Positions 8,247 to 16,035 of a DNA stretch of 28,437 nucleotides are shown piece by piece. The position numbers were made by a program, and so were the translations under genes. Source of the DNA: DASTQL01 sp035462845. GTDB lineage: Bacteria > Actinomycetota > Actinomycetes > Jiangellales > Jiangellaceae. Location: positions 1 through 28,437 of the forward strand of contig DATHTV010000184.1 of the NCBI GenBank assembly GCA_035462845.1. The letters run 5' to 3'. The notes beneath the pieces were generated by a model. It searched no databases, was not told the origin of the DNA, and worked only from the letters and a program-made list of their open reading frames with translations. Every line of letters begins with the position of its first letter. Position 1 is the first letter of the stretch.

Positions 8247-8290
8247 CGCTTCCCATTGTCCCTCAACGATTCGCGGCGTCCGTGGTGAGG

Positions 8291-8776
8291 TCACTCACGC
8301 CCGGCGCGGCCGGAGGCGACCGCCTCGACCAGCGGCTGGACCCGTGGGCCGACCACGGTGGACAGGGCGATGAGGGTCGAGGTCCGGACGATGTCCTCGT
8401 CGCCCACCAGCTCGTCGACCACCCGCTGGAGGTCGTCGTTGTCCCGCGCGACGATCCGGCACAGCAGGTCGCCCTGACCGGTGATCGTGTGGACCTCCAG
8501 CACCTCGGGGATCCGGGTCAGGTGGTCGGCCACCGCCCCCCGTGCACCCTGCCTGATCTCCAGCGTCGCGAAGGCCGTGACCCGGTAGCCCAGCGCCACC
8601 GGGTCCACGTGCGGGCCGAGAGAGGCGATGACGCCGCGGGCGATCATCTTGTCCAGCCGGGACTGGACCGTCCCGCGCGCGACGCCCAGCCGCCGGGAGG
8701 CCTCGAGCACGCCGATGCGGGGTTCCGCGGCGAAGAGGTCGAGCAGGTCGGCGTCCAGCCGGTCGATGCTGGCCAT
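8291..8776 (-). CDS. Lrp/AsnC-family transcriptional regulator
   Basis: The 161-residue protein has an N-terminal helix-turn-helix (residues 4-50, with VLEASRRLGVARGTVQSRLDKM) and a C-terminal RAM/ACT-like ligand-binding domain (about 65-150). The latter contains LEVHTITGQGDLLCRIVARD, the usual effector region. It is divergent from hppD, and Lrp members next to aromatic amino acid genes commonly sense them, so control by tyrosine or phenylalanine (or a derived ketoacid) is likely but inferred. The ATG at 8776 is chosen. A GTG at 8794 would add six residues and is also possible. A palindrome in the shared spacer is a candidate binding site. Confidence 0.88.
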   Translation of the reverse strand: MASIDRLDADLLDLFAAEPRIGVLEASRRLGVARGTVQSRLDKMIARGVIASLGPHVDPVALGYRVTAFATLEIRQGARGAVADHLTRIPEVLEVHTITGQGDLLCRIVARDNDDLQRVVDELVGDEDIVRTSTLIALSTVVGPRVQPLVEAVASGRAGRE

Positions 8777-8823
8777 GGAGTCCAGGCTAGTCACGATGTC
8801 CAGCTCTCGGCCCGGTGACCTGC

Positions 8824-8841
8824 TCAGCGTGCACAAGCTGA
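8824..8841. promoter_or_regulatory. Candidate Lrp-type operator upstream of hppD
   Basis: TCAGCGTGCACAAGCTGA is an imperfect inverted repeat (arms TCAGC and GCTGA, 7 of 9 positions symmetric). Within it, TGCACA at 8830-8835 recurs as TGCACA at 8862-8867, 32 bp away, close to three helical turns. The sites lie in the 153-bp spacer between the Lrp-type regulator and hppD. Regularly phased half-sites are common for Lrp proteins, but no binding data can be inferred. Confidence 0.35.
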
Positions 8842-8929
8842 ACACCATCCCTACGTACGGTTGCACAGCCGGACCGGGCGCGGCACAGTCCGCAGAACAC
8901 CCCGTTACGGACGAGCCGTGGGAGGCCGC

Positions 8930-10144
8930 ATGACGACCGACACGACCCCGACCGCCCTGACCCCCGAGGAGCGCGCCGCCGACCTCGACCTCGACCAGCT
9001 CAAGCAGCTGGTCGGCCTGGTCGAGTACGACGAGTCGCGCGACCCGTTTCCGGTCACCGCGATGGACGCCGTGGTCTTCGTCGTCGGCAACGCCACCCAG
9101 ACCGCGCACTTCTACCAGTCGGCGTTCGGCATGGACCTCGTCGCGTACTCGGGTCCGGAGACCGGCAACCGCGACCACAAGGCGTACGTGCTGCGCAGCG
9201 GCTCGGCCCGGTTCGTGGTCAAGGGCGGCGTGCACCCGGAGAGCCCGCTGCTCGACCACCACCGCCGCCACGGCGACGGCGTCAGCGACCTCGCGCTCGA
9301 GGTGCCCGACGTGGACAAGTGCATCGCGCACGCCCGCGCCCAGGGCGCCACGGTGCTCGAGGAGCCGCACGACGTCTCCGACGAGCACGGGACCGTCCGC
9401 CTGGCCGCGATCGCCACGTACGGCGAGACGCGGCACTCGCTGATCGACCGCTCGCGCTACTCCGGCCCGTACCTGCCCGGCTACGTCGCCAGGACCTCGG
9501 CGTACGTGAAGCGTGACGGCGCCCCGAAGCGGCTGTTCCAGGCCGTCGACCACTGCGTGGGCAACGTCGAGCTCGGCCGGATGGACGAGTGGGTGAGCTT
9601 CTACAACCGGGTCATGGGCTTCGTGAACATGGCGGAGTTCATCGGCGACGACATCGCCACCGACTACTCGGCCCTGATGTCCAAGGTCGTCGCCAACGGC
9701 AACCACCGGGTGAAGTTCCCGCTCAACGAGCCGGCGATCGCCAAGAAGAAGTCGCAGATCGACGAGTACCTCGAGTTCTACGCCGGCGCCGGCTGCCAGC
9801 ACATCGCGTTGGCCACGAACGACATCTTGCGCACCGTCGACGCGATGCGCGCCGAGGGGATCGAGTTCCTCGACACCCCGGACGCGTACTACACCGACCC
9901 CGAGCTGCGGGAGCGGATCGGCCAGGTCCGGGTGCCGATCGAGGAGCTGCAGAAGCGCGGCATCCTCGTCGACCGCGACGAGGACGGCTACCTGTTGCAG
10001 ATCTTCACGAAGCCGATGGGCGACCGGCCCACCGTCTTCTTCGAGATGATCGAGCGGCACGGGTCGCTGGGCTTCGGCAAGGGCAACTTCAAGGCCCTCT
10101 TCGAGTCGATCGAGCGCGAGCAGGAGCGCCGCGGCAACCTCTGA
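8930..10144 (+). CDS. hppD: 4-hydroxyphenylpyruvate dioxygenase
   Basis: The 404-residue enzyme converts 4-hydroxyphenylpyruvate to homogentisate using Fe(II) and O2. It has two vicinal-oxygen-chelate halves, and all three iron ligands are present: H208 in AVDHCVGNVE, H291 in CQHIALAT and E372 in FFEMIERHG. The C-terminal GFGKGNFKALFESIEREQ forms the gating helix of the family. The ATG at 8930 follows GTGGGAGG. It is the first enzyme of the homogentisate pathway here, and hmgA and fahA lie 4-6 kb downstream. Regulation by the divergent Lrp-type protein is likely. Confidence 0.97.
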   Translation: MTTDTTPTALTPEERAADLDLDQLKQLVGLVEYDESRDPFPVTAMDAVVFVVGNATQTAHFYQSAFGMDLVAYSGPETGNRDHKAYVLRSGSARFVVKGGVHPESPLLDHHRRHGDGVSDLALEVPDVDKCIAHARAQGATVLEEPHDVSDEHGTVRLAAIATYGETRHSLIDRSRYSGPYLPGYVARTSAYVKRDGAPKRLFQAVDHCVGNVELGRMDEWVSFYNRVMGFVNMAEFIGDDIATDYSALMSKVVANGNHRVKFPLNEPAIAKKKSQIDEYLEFYAGAGCQHIALATNDILRTVDAMRAEGIEFLDTPDAYYTDPELRERIGQVRVPIEELQKRGILVDRDEDGYLLQIFTKPMGDRPTVFFEMIERHGSLGFGKGNFKALFESIEREQERRGNL

Positions 10145-10353
10145 CCGCGGGCGTTCCCCCACCGATCACGGCATCCGCGTCAATGGGGCTCGAGCGAGGT
10201 GAATGCACCGCGCTCGGGCCCCATTTGCCGCGTCATGCCAGGGGTGAACGGCCTCACGGGCCTGACCGTGACCGCTTCGTGACCTGGAGCCCCTGCCGAC
10301 CTTGGTCCTGCGCCGCTTAGGCTGCGGCAACCTAGTGTCAAGGGAGGGTGATC

Positions 10354-11886
10354 GTGCGTACACGAACACGGGCGCTCGGGGGGGCGTTGGCAGTCGTTGT
10401 CGGACTCGGTGTCATGGGCCTGCCCGGCGCCCAGGCGGCACCGCCGGATACGAAGGGCCCGGGCCCACGCTTCGTCGCGGGTGCCCCCGGGATCGGGGAC
10501 AGCTACTTCCCGTTCTCCGGGAACGGCGGGTACGACGTCGGGCACTACGACCTCAAGATCGACTACACGCCGCCGGCCGTGACCGTGCCGCAGACGCCGT
10601 TGGCCCAGCTCCGGGGCCAGCTTGAGGGCGTCGCGACCATCGACCTGGTCGCCACCCAGGACCTCGACCGGTTCAACCTCGACCTGCGTGGGATGAACGT
10701 CTCCGCCATCACCATCAACGGCAAGCCGGCCACCGGCATCGCGCCGCCGGCCGAGGGGGCCGAGGTCGACGGCGCCGCCTACTGGCACGTGCAGGACGAC
10801 GCCGAGCGCAAGTGGGAGCTGACCGTCCAGCCGCGGCCCAAGCTCAAGACGGGCCAGAGCGCCCGGGTCGTCGTCACCTACGGCGGCGAGACCGTCCGGC
10901 CCACCGACATCGAGGGCGCCCTCTACGGCTGGGTGACCACCCGCGACGGCGCCATGGTCGCCAGCGAGCCGGAAGGCTCGATGACCTGGTACCCGGTCAG
11001 CGACCACCCCAAGGACAAGGCGACGTACTCCTTCGAGATCACCGTCCCGGAGGGCAAGGTCGCCGTCGCGAACGGGCTGCCCGCCAAGGACCCGGTGACC
11101 GCGAACGGCAAGACCACCTGGTACTGGGACGCCCCCGACCAGCAGGCGAGCTACCTCACGACTGCGTCGGTGGGTGACTTCGAGGTGCGGCCGGTCTACT
11201 ACTCGACCAGCGGCGTGCCGATCCTCGACTTCGTCGACACCAAGTTGACGACGAGCCAGCGCAACGTCACCAACGCCAGCCTGGCGTTGCAGCCGCGGAT
11301 GATCGACTTCTTCGAGAGCACGTTCGGGCCCTACCCGTTCAACTCCTACGGGTCCAGCGTGGACAACGACACCCTGGGCTACGCACTCGAGACCCAGACC
11401 AGGCCCGTCTACTCCGGCCAGGCGTCACAGGGCACGGTCGCCCACGAGCTCGCCCACATGTGGCTCGGCAATGCGGTCAGCCCCGACGACTGGAGGTACA
11501 TCTGGCTGAACGAGGGCTGGGCGACCTACGCGAGCTGGATGTGGACCGAGGAGAACGGCGGCATCACGGCCCAGACGTCCTTCGACAACTGGTATGCCCC
11601 GCCGCGCAACGCCGCCTACTGGGCGCTGCCGATCGGCGACCCGGGTCCGCTGGGACTCTTCGCGACCCAGGTCTACAACCGCGGTGCGGGCACGCTGCAC
11701 GCGCTGCGGGTCAAGGTCGGCGACGAGGCGTTCTTCGAGGCCGCCCAGCTGTGGGTCGAGCGCTACGACGACGGCACCGCCACCACGGCGGACTTCCAGG
11801 CGGTGTACGAGGAGGTGTCGGGGCAGGACCTCGACACGTTCTTCGACATCTGGCTCTTCAAGCCGGAGAAGCCGGTCAACTGGTGA
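10354..11886 (+). CDS. Secreted M1-family metallopeptidase
   Basis: The 510-residue precursor has a signal peptide (VRTRTRALGG...VMGLPGAQA, cleavage after AQA near residue 29). The zinc motif HELAH (H364, E365, H368) is followed by 18 residues and then NEGWA (E387), the gluzincin pattern of M1 aminopeptidases. The usual GxMEN motif is replaced by GYALETQ, as I recall for many actinobacterial secreted members. A Tyr in VYNRGAGTLHAL may serve as the transition-state residue. The GTG at 10354 is preferred to one at 10348 because GGGAGGG lies 5 nt upstream of it. The 209-bp region before it shows no clear promoter. A strong hairpin follows the stop. Confidence 0.88.
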   Translation: MRTRTRALGGALAVVVGLGVMGLPGAQAAPPDTKGPGPRFVAGAPGIGDSYFPFSGNGGYDVGHYDLKIDYTPPAVTVPQTPLAQLRGQLEGVATIDLVATQDLDRFNLDLRGMNVSAITINGKPATGIAPPAEGAEVDGAAYWHVQDDAERKWELTVQPRPKLKTGQSARVVVTYGGETVRPTDIEGALYGWVTTRDGAMVASEPEGSMTWYPVSDHPKDKATYSFEITVPEGKVAVANGLPAKDPVTANGKTTWYWDAPDQQASYLTTASVGDFEVRPVYYSTSGVPILDFVDTKLTTSQRNVTNASLALQPRMIDFFESTFGPYPFNSYGSSVDNDTLGYALETQTRPVYSGQASQGTVAHELAHMWLGNAVSPDDWRYIWLNEGWATYASWMWTEENGGITAQTSFDNWYAPPRNAAYWALPIGDPGPLGLFATQVYNRGAGTLHALRVKVGDEAFFEAAQLWVERYDDGTATTADFQAVYEEVSGQDLDTFFDIWLFKPEKPVNW

Positions 11887-11921
11887 CCGCCGGCTGATCC
11901 ACGCACCGTCGCAGCAAAGCC

Positions 11922-11955
11922 GCGGCCCCTCGACCCACCCGGGTCGGGGGGCCGC
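11922..11955. terminator. Hairpin terminator after the M1 peptidase gene
   Basis: GCGGCCCC-T-CGACCC pairs with GGGTCG-G-GGGGCCGC to give a 15-bp stem (one T-G wobble) with a 4-nt ACCC loop. It begins 35 bp after the M1 peptidase stop. There is no T-run on the plus side, as is usual for high-GC actinobacteria. Confidence 0.7.
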
Positions 11956-11970
11956 GTCATACTGCCACCC

Positions 11971-12150
11971 GTGGAGGCCTGGGGCAGGACGCTGCAGCGC
12001 CGGCAGGGCGTCGCGGTGGCGCTGCTGATCTTGGCCGTCACCGTGGCCATGGTCGGCGGCGTGACCGGCTCGTGGCCTGTCATCGTGCTAGGCCTCGTCG
12101 GACTGCTCGTCGTCCTGGTCCCCATGGCGGCCGTCCGCTCTCGCCGCTGA
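11971..12150 (+). CDS. Small two-helix membrane protein (59 residues)
   Basis: A GTG at 11971 opens a 59-residue frame ending at TGA 12148-12150. The product has a basic N-terminus (VEAWGRTLQRRQG) and a first hydrophobic helix (VAVALLILAVTVAMVGGV). A short GSWP turn leads to a second helix (VIVLGLVGLLVVLVPMAAV) and a basic tail RSRR. The hydrophobic and basic pattern, and third codon positions mostly G or C, argue for a real gene. Nothing indicates the function. It lies just after the terminator hairpin and converges with the SRPBCC gene 9 bp away. Confidence 0.6.
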   Translation: MEAWGRTLQRRQGVAVALLILAVTVAMVGGVTGSWPVIVLGLVGLLVVLVPMAAVRSRR

Positions 12151-12159
12151 ACAGCTCCC

Positions 12160-12627
12160 TCAGCCCGCCGCTGCCCGTCGTTCGGCTTCGGCGACGACGT
12201 CGTCCAGGTCGCGGCCGAGCTGCTTGCCGACCGCCCCGGCCATGACGCGGCCGAGCACGCCCTGGACGACCCGCCGCAGCGCCCCGTGCACCCGCGTGTC
12301 GAAGGACAGCGTGACGTCCGTCCCGCCGTCACCCGTCGCTGTGAAGGTGAACGTGGACACGTAGTGGGCGCCGCGGCTGTCCGCCTCGACGGTGTACGCC
12401 CTGACGGGATCGACCGCGGTCACCCACATCACCTCCGTGGCGGACCGGCCCGCGATGGTGCGGGTCTCGCGCCAGCGCAGGTCCGTGCCGAACGGACCGG
12501 GCGGCGACAGGACCTCGACCTTGTCGACCCCGCTCAGCACCTGCTCCCAGTCCGCGACGTCGGTCGCCACCGCCCAGACGGTCTCCGGCGGGGCGGCGGC
12601 GTGGCGGGTCACCGTGATCGGCTGCAT
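12160..12627 (-). CDS. SRPBCC (START/Bet v1-like) family protein
   Basis: The 155-residue protein has the SRPBCC opening VTRHAAAPPETVWAVATDVADWEQVL. A beta-sheet region follows (LRWRETRTIAGRSATEVMWV, AHYVSTFTFTATGDGGTDVTLSF), and a long C-terminal helix closes the pocket. Such proteins bind hydrophobic ligands or act as cyclases. No catalytic residues are evident and the ligand is unknown. It starts at the ATG 12627, 30 bp downstream of the hydrolase stop on the same strand, so it may be the last gene of the fahA-strand series. Confidence 0.8.
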   Translation of the reverse strand: MQPITVTRHAAAPPETVWAVATDVADWEQVLSGVDKVEVLSPPGPFGTDLRWRETRTIAGRSATEVMWVTAVDPVRAYTVEADSRGAHYVSTFTFTATGDGGTDVTLSFDTRVHGALRRVVQGVLGRVMAGAVGKQLGRDLDDVVAEAERRAAAG

Positions 12628-12657
12628 GCCTGCACCGTACGACCAGGCCCGGACACA

Positions 12658-13722
12658 TCACGCGAGGTGCTGCTGGAAGAACGCCACCGTCGCCGCCATC
12701 GACTCCGGCCAGTCCGGCTCGAAGGCGTGCCCCTCGCCCTCGTACTCCTGGAGGGTCGCGTCGACTCCGGCCGCCTGCATCGCCGCCACGGTCTCCCGCG
12801 ACCACTCGATCGGGCAGGTGTCGTCGGCGGTGCCGTGGATCAGCATCACCGGCTCGGTGACCCGGTCGAAGAAGTTGCGCGGGGACACGTCGGCCCAGAA
12901 CCGCGGGGCCGCCTCGGGCGAGCCGTACGCCGCGATGACCGCGTCGGCCAGCGCCTGGCGCTCCGGCGTCCGCGTCCACCGGTCGAAGTTGTCGACCGCG
13001 TCCGAGCTGACCGGCGCGTGCACCACCGCGGCGTCGACCAAGCCGGGCTGCGCGACCAGCGCCTGGTAGGTGACACCGCCGCCCATCGAGCGACCGAGCA
13101 TCCCGACCCGCTCGCCGTCCAGGGCGGGCAGCCCCGAGGACTTGACGGCCAGCACGGCGTTCACCGCGTCCTCCGCGTAGCCCAGGCGCAGCCGCAGGTC
13201 GTTGGCCGGGTCGTCGTCGGACTGCGCGTGGTTGCGGTAGTCGATGTGCAGCACCACGTACCCCGCCCGGGCCAGGTAGTCCTGCTCGCGACGCATACCC
13301 CGGCCGTTGGTGTAGACAGCCGGGTCGATGTAGCCATGGTTGAGGATCAGGACGGGGAACGGCCCGTCGCCGTTCGGCACGTTCATCACGCCGGAGATGC
13401 GCAGGCCGCTGCTCCGGTACGTGACGAAGTACCGGGTGTACGCGTCCGTCCGGCCCAGCACCTCGCCGAGCTGGAGGTCGCCGCCGTCGTACGAGGCGGA
13501 CATGAGCGCCGCCATCGAGACGGGGTGCGGCGGCGGAGGTTCCGGTGTCGGCTGGGGCGTGGGGGTCGCGGTTGCCGTGGGGGTCCCGGGGTCAGGTGCC
13601 GCGTCAGTCGTCGCCGGTGACGTGGCTGGGGCCGCCCCGGCGTCCGGCTCGGCCGAGGAGCAGCCGGCGGCCAGCACGCTCAGCAGCGCACCGGCCAGCA
13701 CGGTGAGCCGGAAGCGGGACAT
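12658..13722 (-). CDS. Lipoprotein alpha/beta hydrolase (S9-peptidase-like)
   Basis: The 354-residue protein begins with a lipoprotein signal, lipobox LAAGC with C21. A Ser/Thr/Pro-rich linker to about residue 68 should hold the enzyme off the membrane. The alpha/beta hydrolase domain has HGYIDP (oxyanion region), the nucleophile in GRSMGG, the acid in HGTADDTCP and the base in GEGHAFEP, so the triad is complete. The shape resembles dienelactone hydrolases and prolyl oligopeptidase-type acyl-peptidases. Substrate is not known. It follows fahA on the same strand after 44 bp and could share its transcript, though a link to homogentisate breakdown is unlikely because it is exported. Confidence 0.82.
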   Translation of the reverse strand: MSRFRLTVLAGALLSVLAAGCSSAEPDAGAAPATSPATTDAAPDPGTPTATATPTPQPTPEPPPPHPVSMAALMSASYDGGDLQLGEVLGRTDAYTRYFVTYRSSGLRISGVMNVPNGDGPFPVLILNHGYIDPAVYTNGRGMRREQDYLARAGYVVLHIDYRNHAQSDDDPANDLRLRLGYAEDAVNAVLAVKSSGLPALDGERVGMLGRSMGGGVTYQALVAQPGLVDAAVVHAPVSSDAVDNFDRWTRTPERQALADAVIAAYGSPEAAPRFWADVSPRNFFDRVTEPVMLIHGTADDTCPIEWSRETVAAMQAAGVDATLQEYEGEGHAFEPDWPESMAATVAFFQQHLA

Positions 13723-13766
13723 GCCCCCATCCTGCGTCGCGGCAGCCCGGCCCGCACGCGCGCCGG

Positions 13767-15008
13767 TCAGGCGGAGGGCCGGTCAGACACCGTCGCGGGG
13801 ACGATCCGCCCGCTGACCGCACCCAGCCCGACCCGGCCACCGCCGGGGCCGGGCGCCCAGCCGGAGATCGTGACCTGGTCGCCGTCCTCGAGGAACGTTC
13901 GCTCGGAGCCGTCGACCAGCGTGACCGGCTCGGTGCCGTTCCAGGACAGCTCGAGGAAGGACCCGCGCTGGTCGACGTCCGCCCCGCTGACGGTCCCGCT
14001 GGCGAACAGGTCACCGGTCCGCAGCGACGCGCCGTTGGCGGTCAGGTGCGCCAGCTGCTGGGCGGCGGTCCAGTACATCGTGGCGAACGGCGGGTGCGAG
14101 ACCACCGTGCCGTTCCACGAGACCTCGAGCCGCAGGTCCAGTCCCCACGGCTCGCCCGGGACGTCCCGCAGGTACGGGGCGGGCTCGGGGTCCCGGGCGG
14201 GCGGCTGCACCCGGGCGTGCTCGAGCGCGGCGAGCGGCACCACCCACGACGACACCGACGTGGCGAAGGACTTGCCGAGGAAAGGTCCCAGCGGCACGTA
14301 CTCGAACGCCTGCACGTCCCGGGCCGACCAGTCGTTGACCAGCACGACCCCGAAGACGTGGTCGGCGAACCGCTCCGTCGGCACCGTGTCACCCAGCGCG
14401 GTCGGCACGCCCACGACGAAGCCCACCTCGGCCTCGACGTCGAGCCGCCGCGACGGCCCGTACCAGGGGCGGTCCTCGCCCGGCCCACGTCGCAGCCCGC
14501 AGGGTCGTACGACGTCGGTTCCGGAGACGACGACGGTGCCCGCCCGGCCGTGGTACCCGATCGGCAGGTGCCGCCATGCGGTGGGCAGGGCGGGGGAGTC
14601 GGGGCGGAAGATCTTGCCGACGTTCTCGGCGTGGTGCTGCGACGCGTAGAAGTCGACGTAGTCCGCCACGTCGAACGGCAGGTGCAGCCGCACGTCGGCC
14701 AGCCGGTGCAGGTGCGGCTCGACCCGCGCGCGCTGGGCCTCGTCGGTCACCAGCCCGCTGACCCACTCCCGGACCGCCGACCAGGCCGGCGGCCCCAGGG
14801 CCATGAAGTCGTTGAGCGCCGGGCGCCGGAAGGTCCCTGCACCGTCGACGCCGTCCTCGGTGGCGAGCGCGGCCAGGTCCAGCACGGAGTTCCCGATCGC
14901 GACCCCGACGCGACGCTCGTCGCCGCCGGCGCTGAAGACCCCGTACGGGAGGGTGTGGACGGTGAACGGCGAGCTCTCGGGCACCCGTACCCAGGTCGAG
15001 GCAGTCAC
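13767..15008 (-). CDS. fahA: Fumarylacetoacetase
   Basis: The 413-residue enzyme hydrolyses fumarylacetoacetate to fumarate and acetoacetate, the last step of tyrosine breakdown. An N-terminal SH3-like domain (FTVHTLPYGVF...) is followed by the FAH catalytic fold. Its metal and active-site segments are present: VDFYASQHHAENVG, YHGRAGTVVVSG, LDVEAEVGFVVG, VLVNDWSARD and GPFLGKSFATS. The length matches the family. The GTG start at 15008 overlaps the stop of the upstream gene by 4 bp (GTGA), implying translational coupling with it. It diverges, together with that gene, from hmgA. Confidence 0.95.
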   Translation of the reverse strand: MTASTWVRVPESSPFTVHTLPYGVFSAGGDERRVGVAIGNSVLDLAALATEDGVDGAGTFRRPALNDFMALGPPAWSAVREWVSGLVTDEAQRARVEPHLHRLADVRLHLPFDVADYVDFYASQHHAENVGKIFRPDSPALPTAWRHLPIGYHGRAGTVVVSGTDVVRPCGLRRGPGEDRPWYGPSRRLDVEAEVGFVVGVPTALGDTVPTERFADHVFGVVLVNDWSARDVQAFEYVPLGPFLGKSFATSVSSWVVPLAALEHARVQPPARDPEPAPYLRDVPGEPWGLDLRLEVSWNGTVVSHPPFATMYWTAAQQLAHLTANGASLRTGDLFASGTVSGADVDQRGSFLELSWNGTEPVTLVDGSERTFLEDGDQVTISGWAPGPGGGRVGLGAVSGRIVPATVSDRPSA

Positions 15009-15931
15009 TCCGACCCCTCGTCGGCGGAGGTGGCCGGAGGCACGAGCAGGCCGAGGCCGACCAGGTCAACGACCGGCTCGGTGATGCTGCAGGTGCCGAA
15101 CGACACGAACCGGCGGCGGATCCGGCGCGCCGTCGCCTCGTCGAGACCGCGGGCCCGGTCGGCCAGGCCGGGACCGTCCCGGTCGGCGAGCACGCCGGCG
15201 ACGTCGTCGGCGCCCGCGCCGTCGAGGGCGGCCTCCAGGGCCAGCATCACGTTGAGGAAGCCGTGCTGCTCGAGGCCGGAGCCACGCTCGGTCCGCCGGA
15301 CGGCGTGGTGCAGGCCGGCGGTGAGCTTGAACGGCACGTCGAGGTCGAGACACGCCAGGATGCGCTCGGCCAGGGCCAGCTCGCTGGGGTGCTCGTCGGC
15401 GGTCGGCCCGCCGGTCCGCAGCTTGGCCCGGTGGCCCGCCTCCGCGACGAGCTCGAGGGCGTCCCGCCAGCCGGGCAGCCACGGCAGCTCGACGGACACC
15501 GGTCGCCGGTCGTCGGGCCCCCCGAGCACACCGTCCACGGCGGTCAGCGCGCGCCGCGCCGCGTCCGCGAGCGGCTCACCCCGGAGCGGCAGCTCGACGC
15601 CGGCCAGCATCAGCCTGGTGTCGTCGGCCACCAGGCCGGCGACCTCGTGCAGCGACCCGGTGCCCTGGTCCAGGACCACCGCGACGTCCAGCGCGGCGAC
15701 CTCGGGCGCACCGTCGAGGGCGTCGAGCAGGTCGGGGAGCCGGCCGCCCGAGCAGACGAACGGCCCGACCAGGTCGGCGTACCACGCGCTGACGTGCGCC
15801 GCGTGCGCCGGGACCGCCTGGGCCAACGGGGCGTTCCCGGGCGGGAAGATCGCGGCGTCGTCGAGCAGGTCCTGGAGAAGAGCCGGAGGCCCTCCTCGGG
15901 ACCCGGGGACCGGGGCATCCGCGGAAGTCAC
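15005..15931 (-). CDS. Conserved-looking protein of unknown function, coupled to fahA
   Basis: I do not recognise a named family for this 308-residue protein. It has enzyme-like conserved patches: DDAAIFPPGN (24-33), CSGGR (60-64), KLRTGG (170-175), FKLTAGLHH (201-209), HGFLN (223-227) and SFGTCS (277-282). There is no signal peptide or membrane segment. Alternating helix and strand and lysine-bearing strand ends suggest a TIM-barrel-like enzyme, but that is a guess. It starts at GTG 15931, diverges from hmgA, and overlaps fahA by 4 bp (GTGA), so it is almost certainly part of homogentisate catabolism. The pathway step without a visible enzyme here is maleylacetoacetate isomerisation. Confidence 0.75.
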   Translation of the reverse strand: MTSADAPVPGSRGGPPALLQDLLDDAAIFPPGNAPLAQAVPAHAAHVSAWYADLVGPFVCSGGRLPDLLDALDGAPEVAALDVAVVLDQGTGSLHEVAGLVADDTRLMLAGVELPLRGEPLADAARRALTAVDGVLGGPDDRRPVSVELPWLPGWRDALELVAEAGHRAKLRTGGPTADEHPSELALAERILACLDLDVPFKLTAGLHHAVRRTERGSGLEQHGFLNVMLALEAALDGAGADDVAGVLADRDGPGLADRARGLDEATARRIRRRFVSFGTCSITEPVVDLVGLGLLVPPATSADEGSE

Positions 15932-15987
15932 GGCGACGACCCTAGTCGGTTGACACCGCTGGACCGCCCCGGCATGGTGCTGGTATA

Positions 15988-16018
15988 CGGACGTGAGCGT
16001 CCGGAAAGCGGACGTGAC
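15988..16018. promoter_or_regulatory. Repeat cluster in the hmgA/fahA-operon divergent promoter
   Basis: CGGACG-TGAG-CGTCCG (15988-16003) is a perfect inverted repeat with a 4-nt centre. CGGACGTGA of its left arm recurs at 16009-16017, 21 bp downstream, two helical turns away. An extended -10-like TGGTATACG lies just upstream (15981-15989) and a TTGACA at 15950-15955, though these two are 28 bp apart and do not form one promoter. The cluster sits between the putative promoter and the hmgA start, a good place for a repressor. Confidence 0.45.
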
Positions 16019-16035
16019 GAGGAGGGCGTGCAGGG

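Noticed and set aside
15950..15989. A single sigma-70 promoter from TTGACA to TATACG upstream of hmgA
   Set aside because: The spacer is 28 bp, too long for one promoter.
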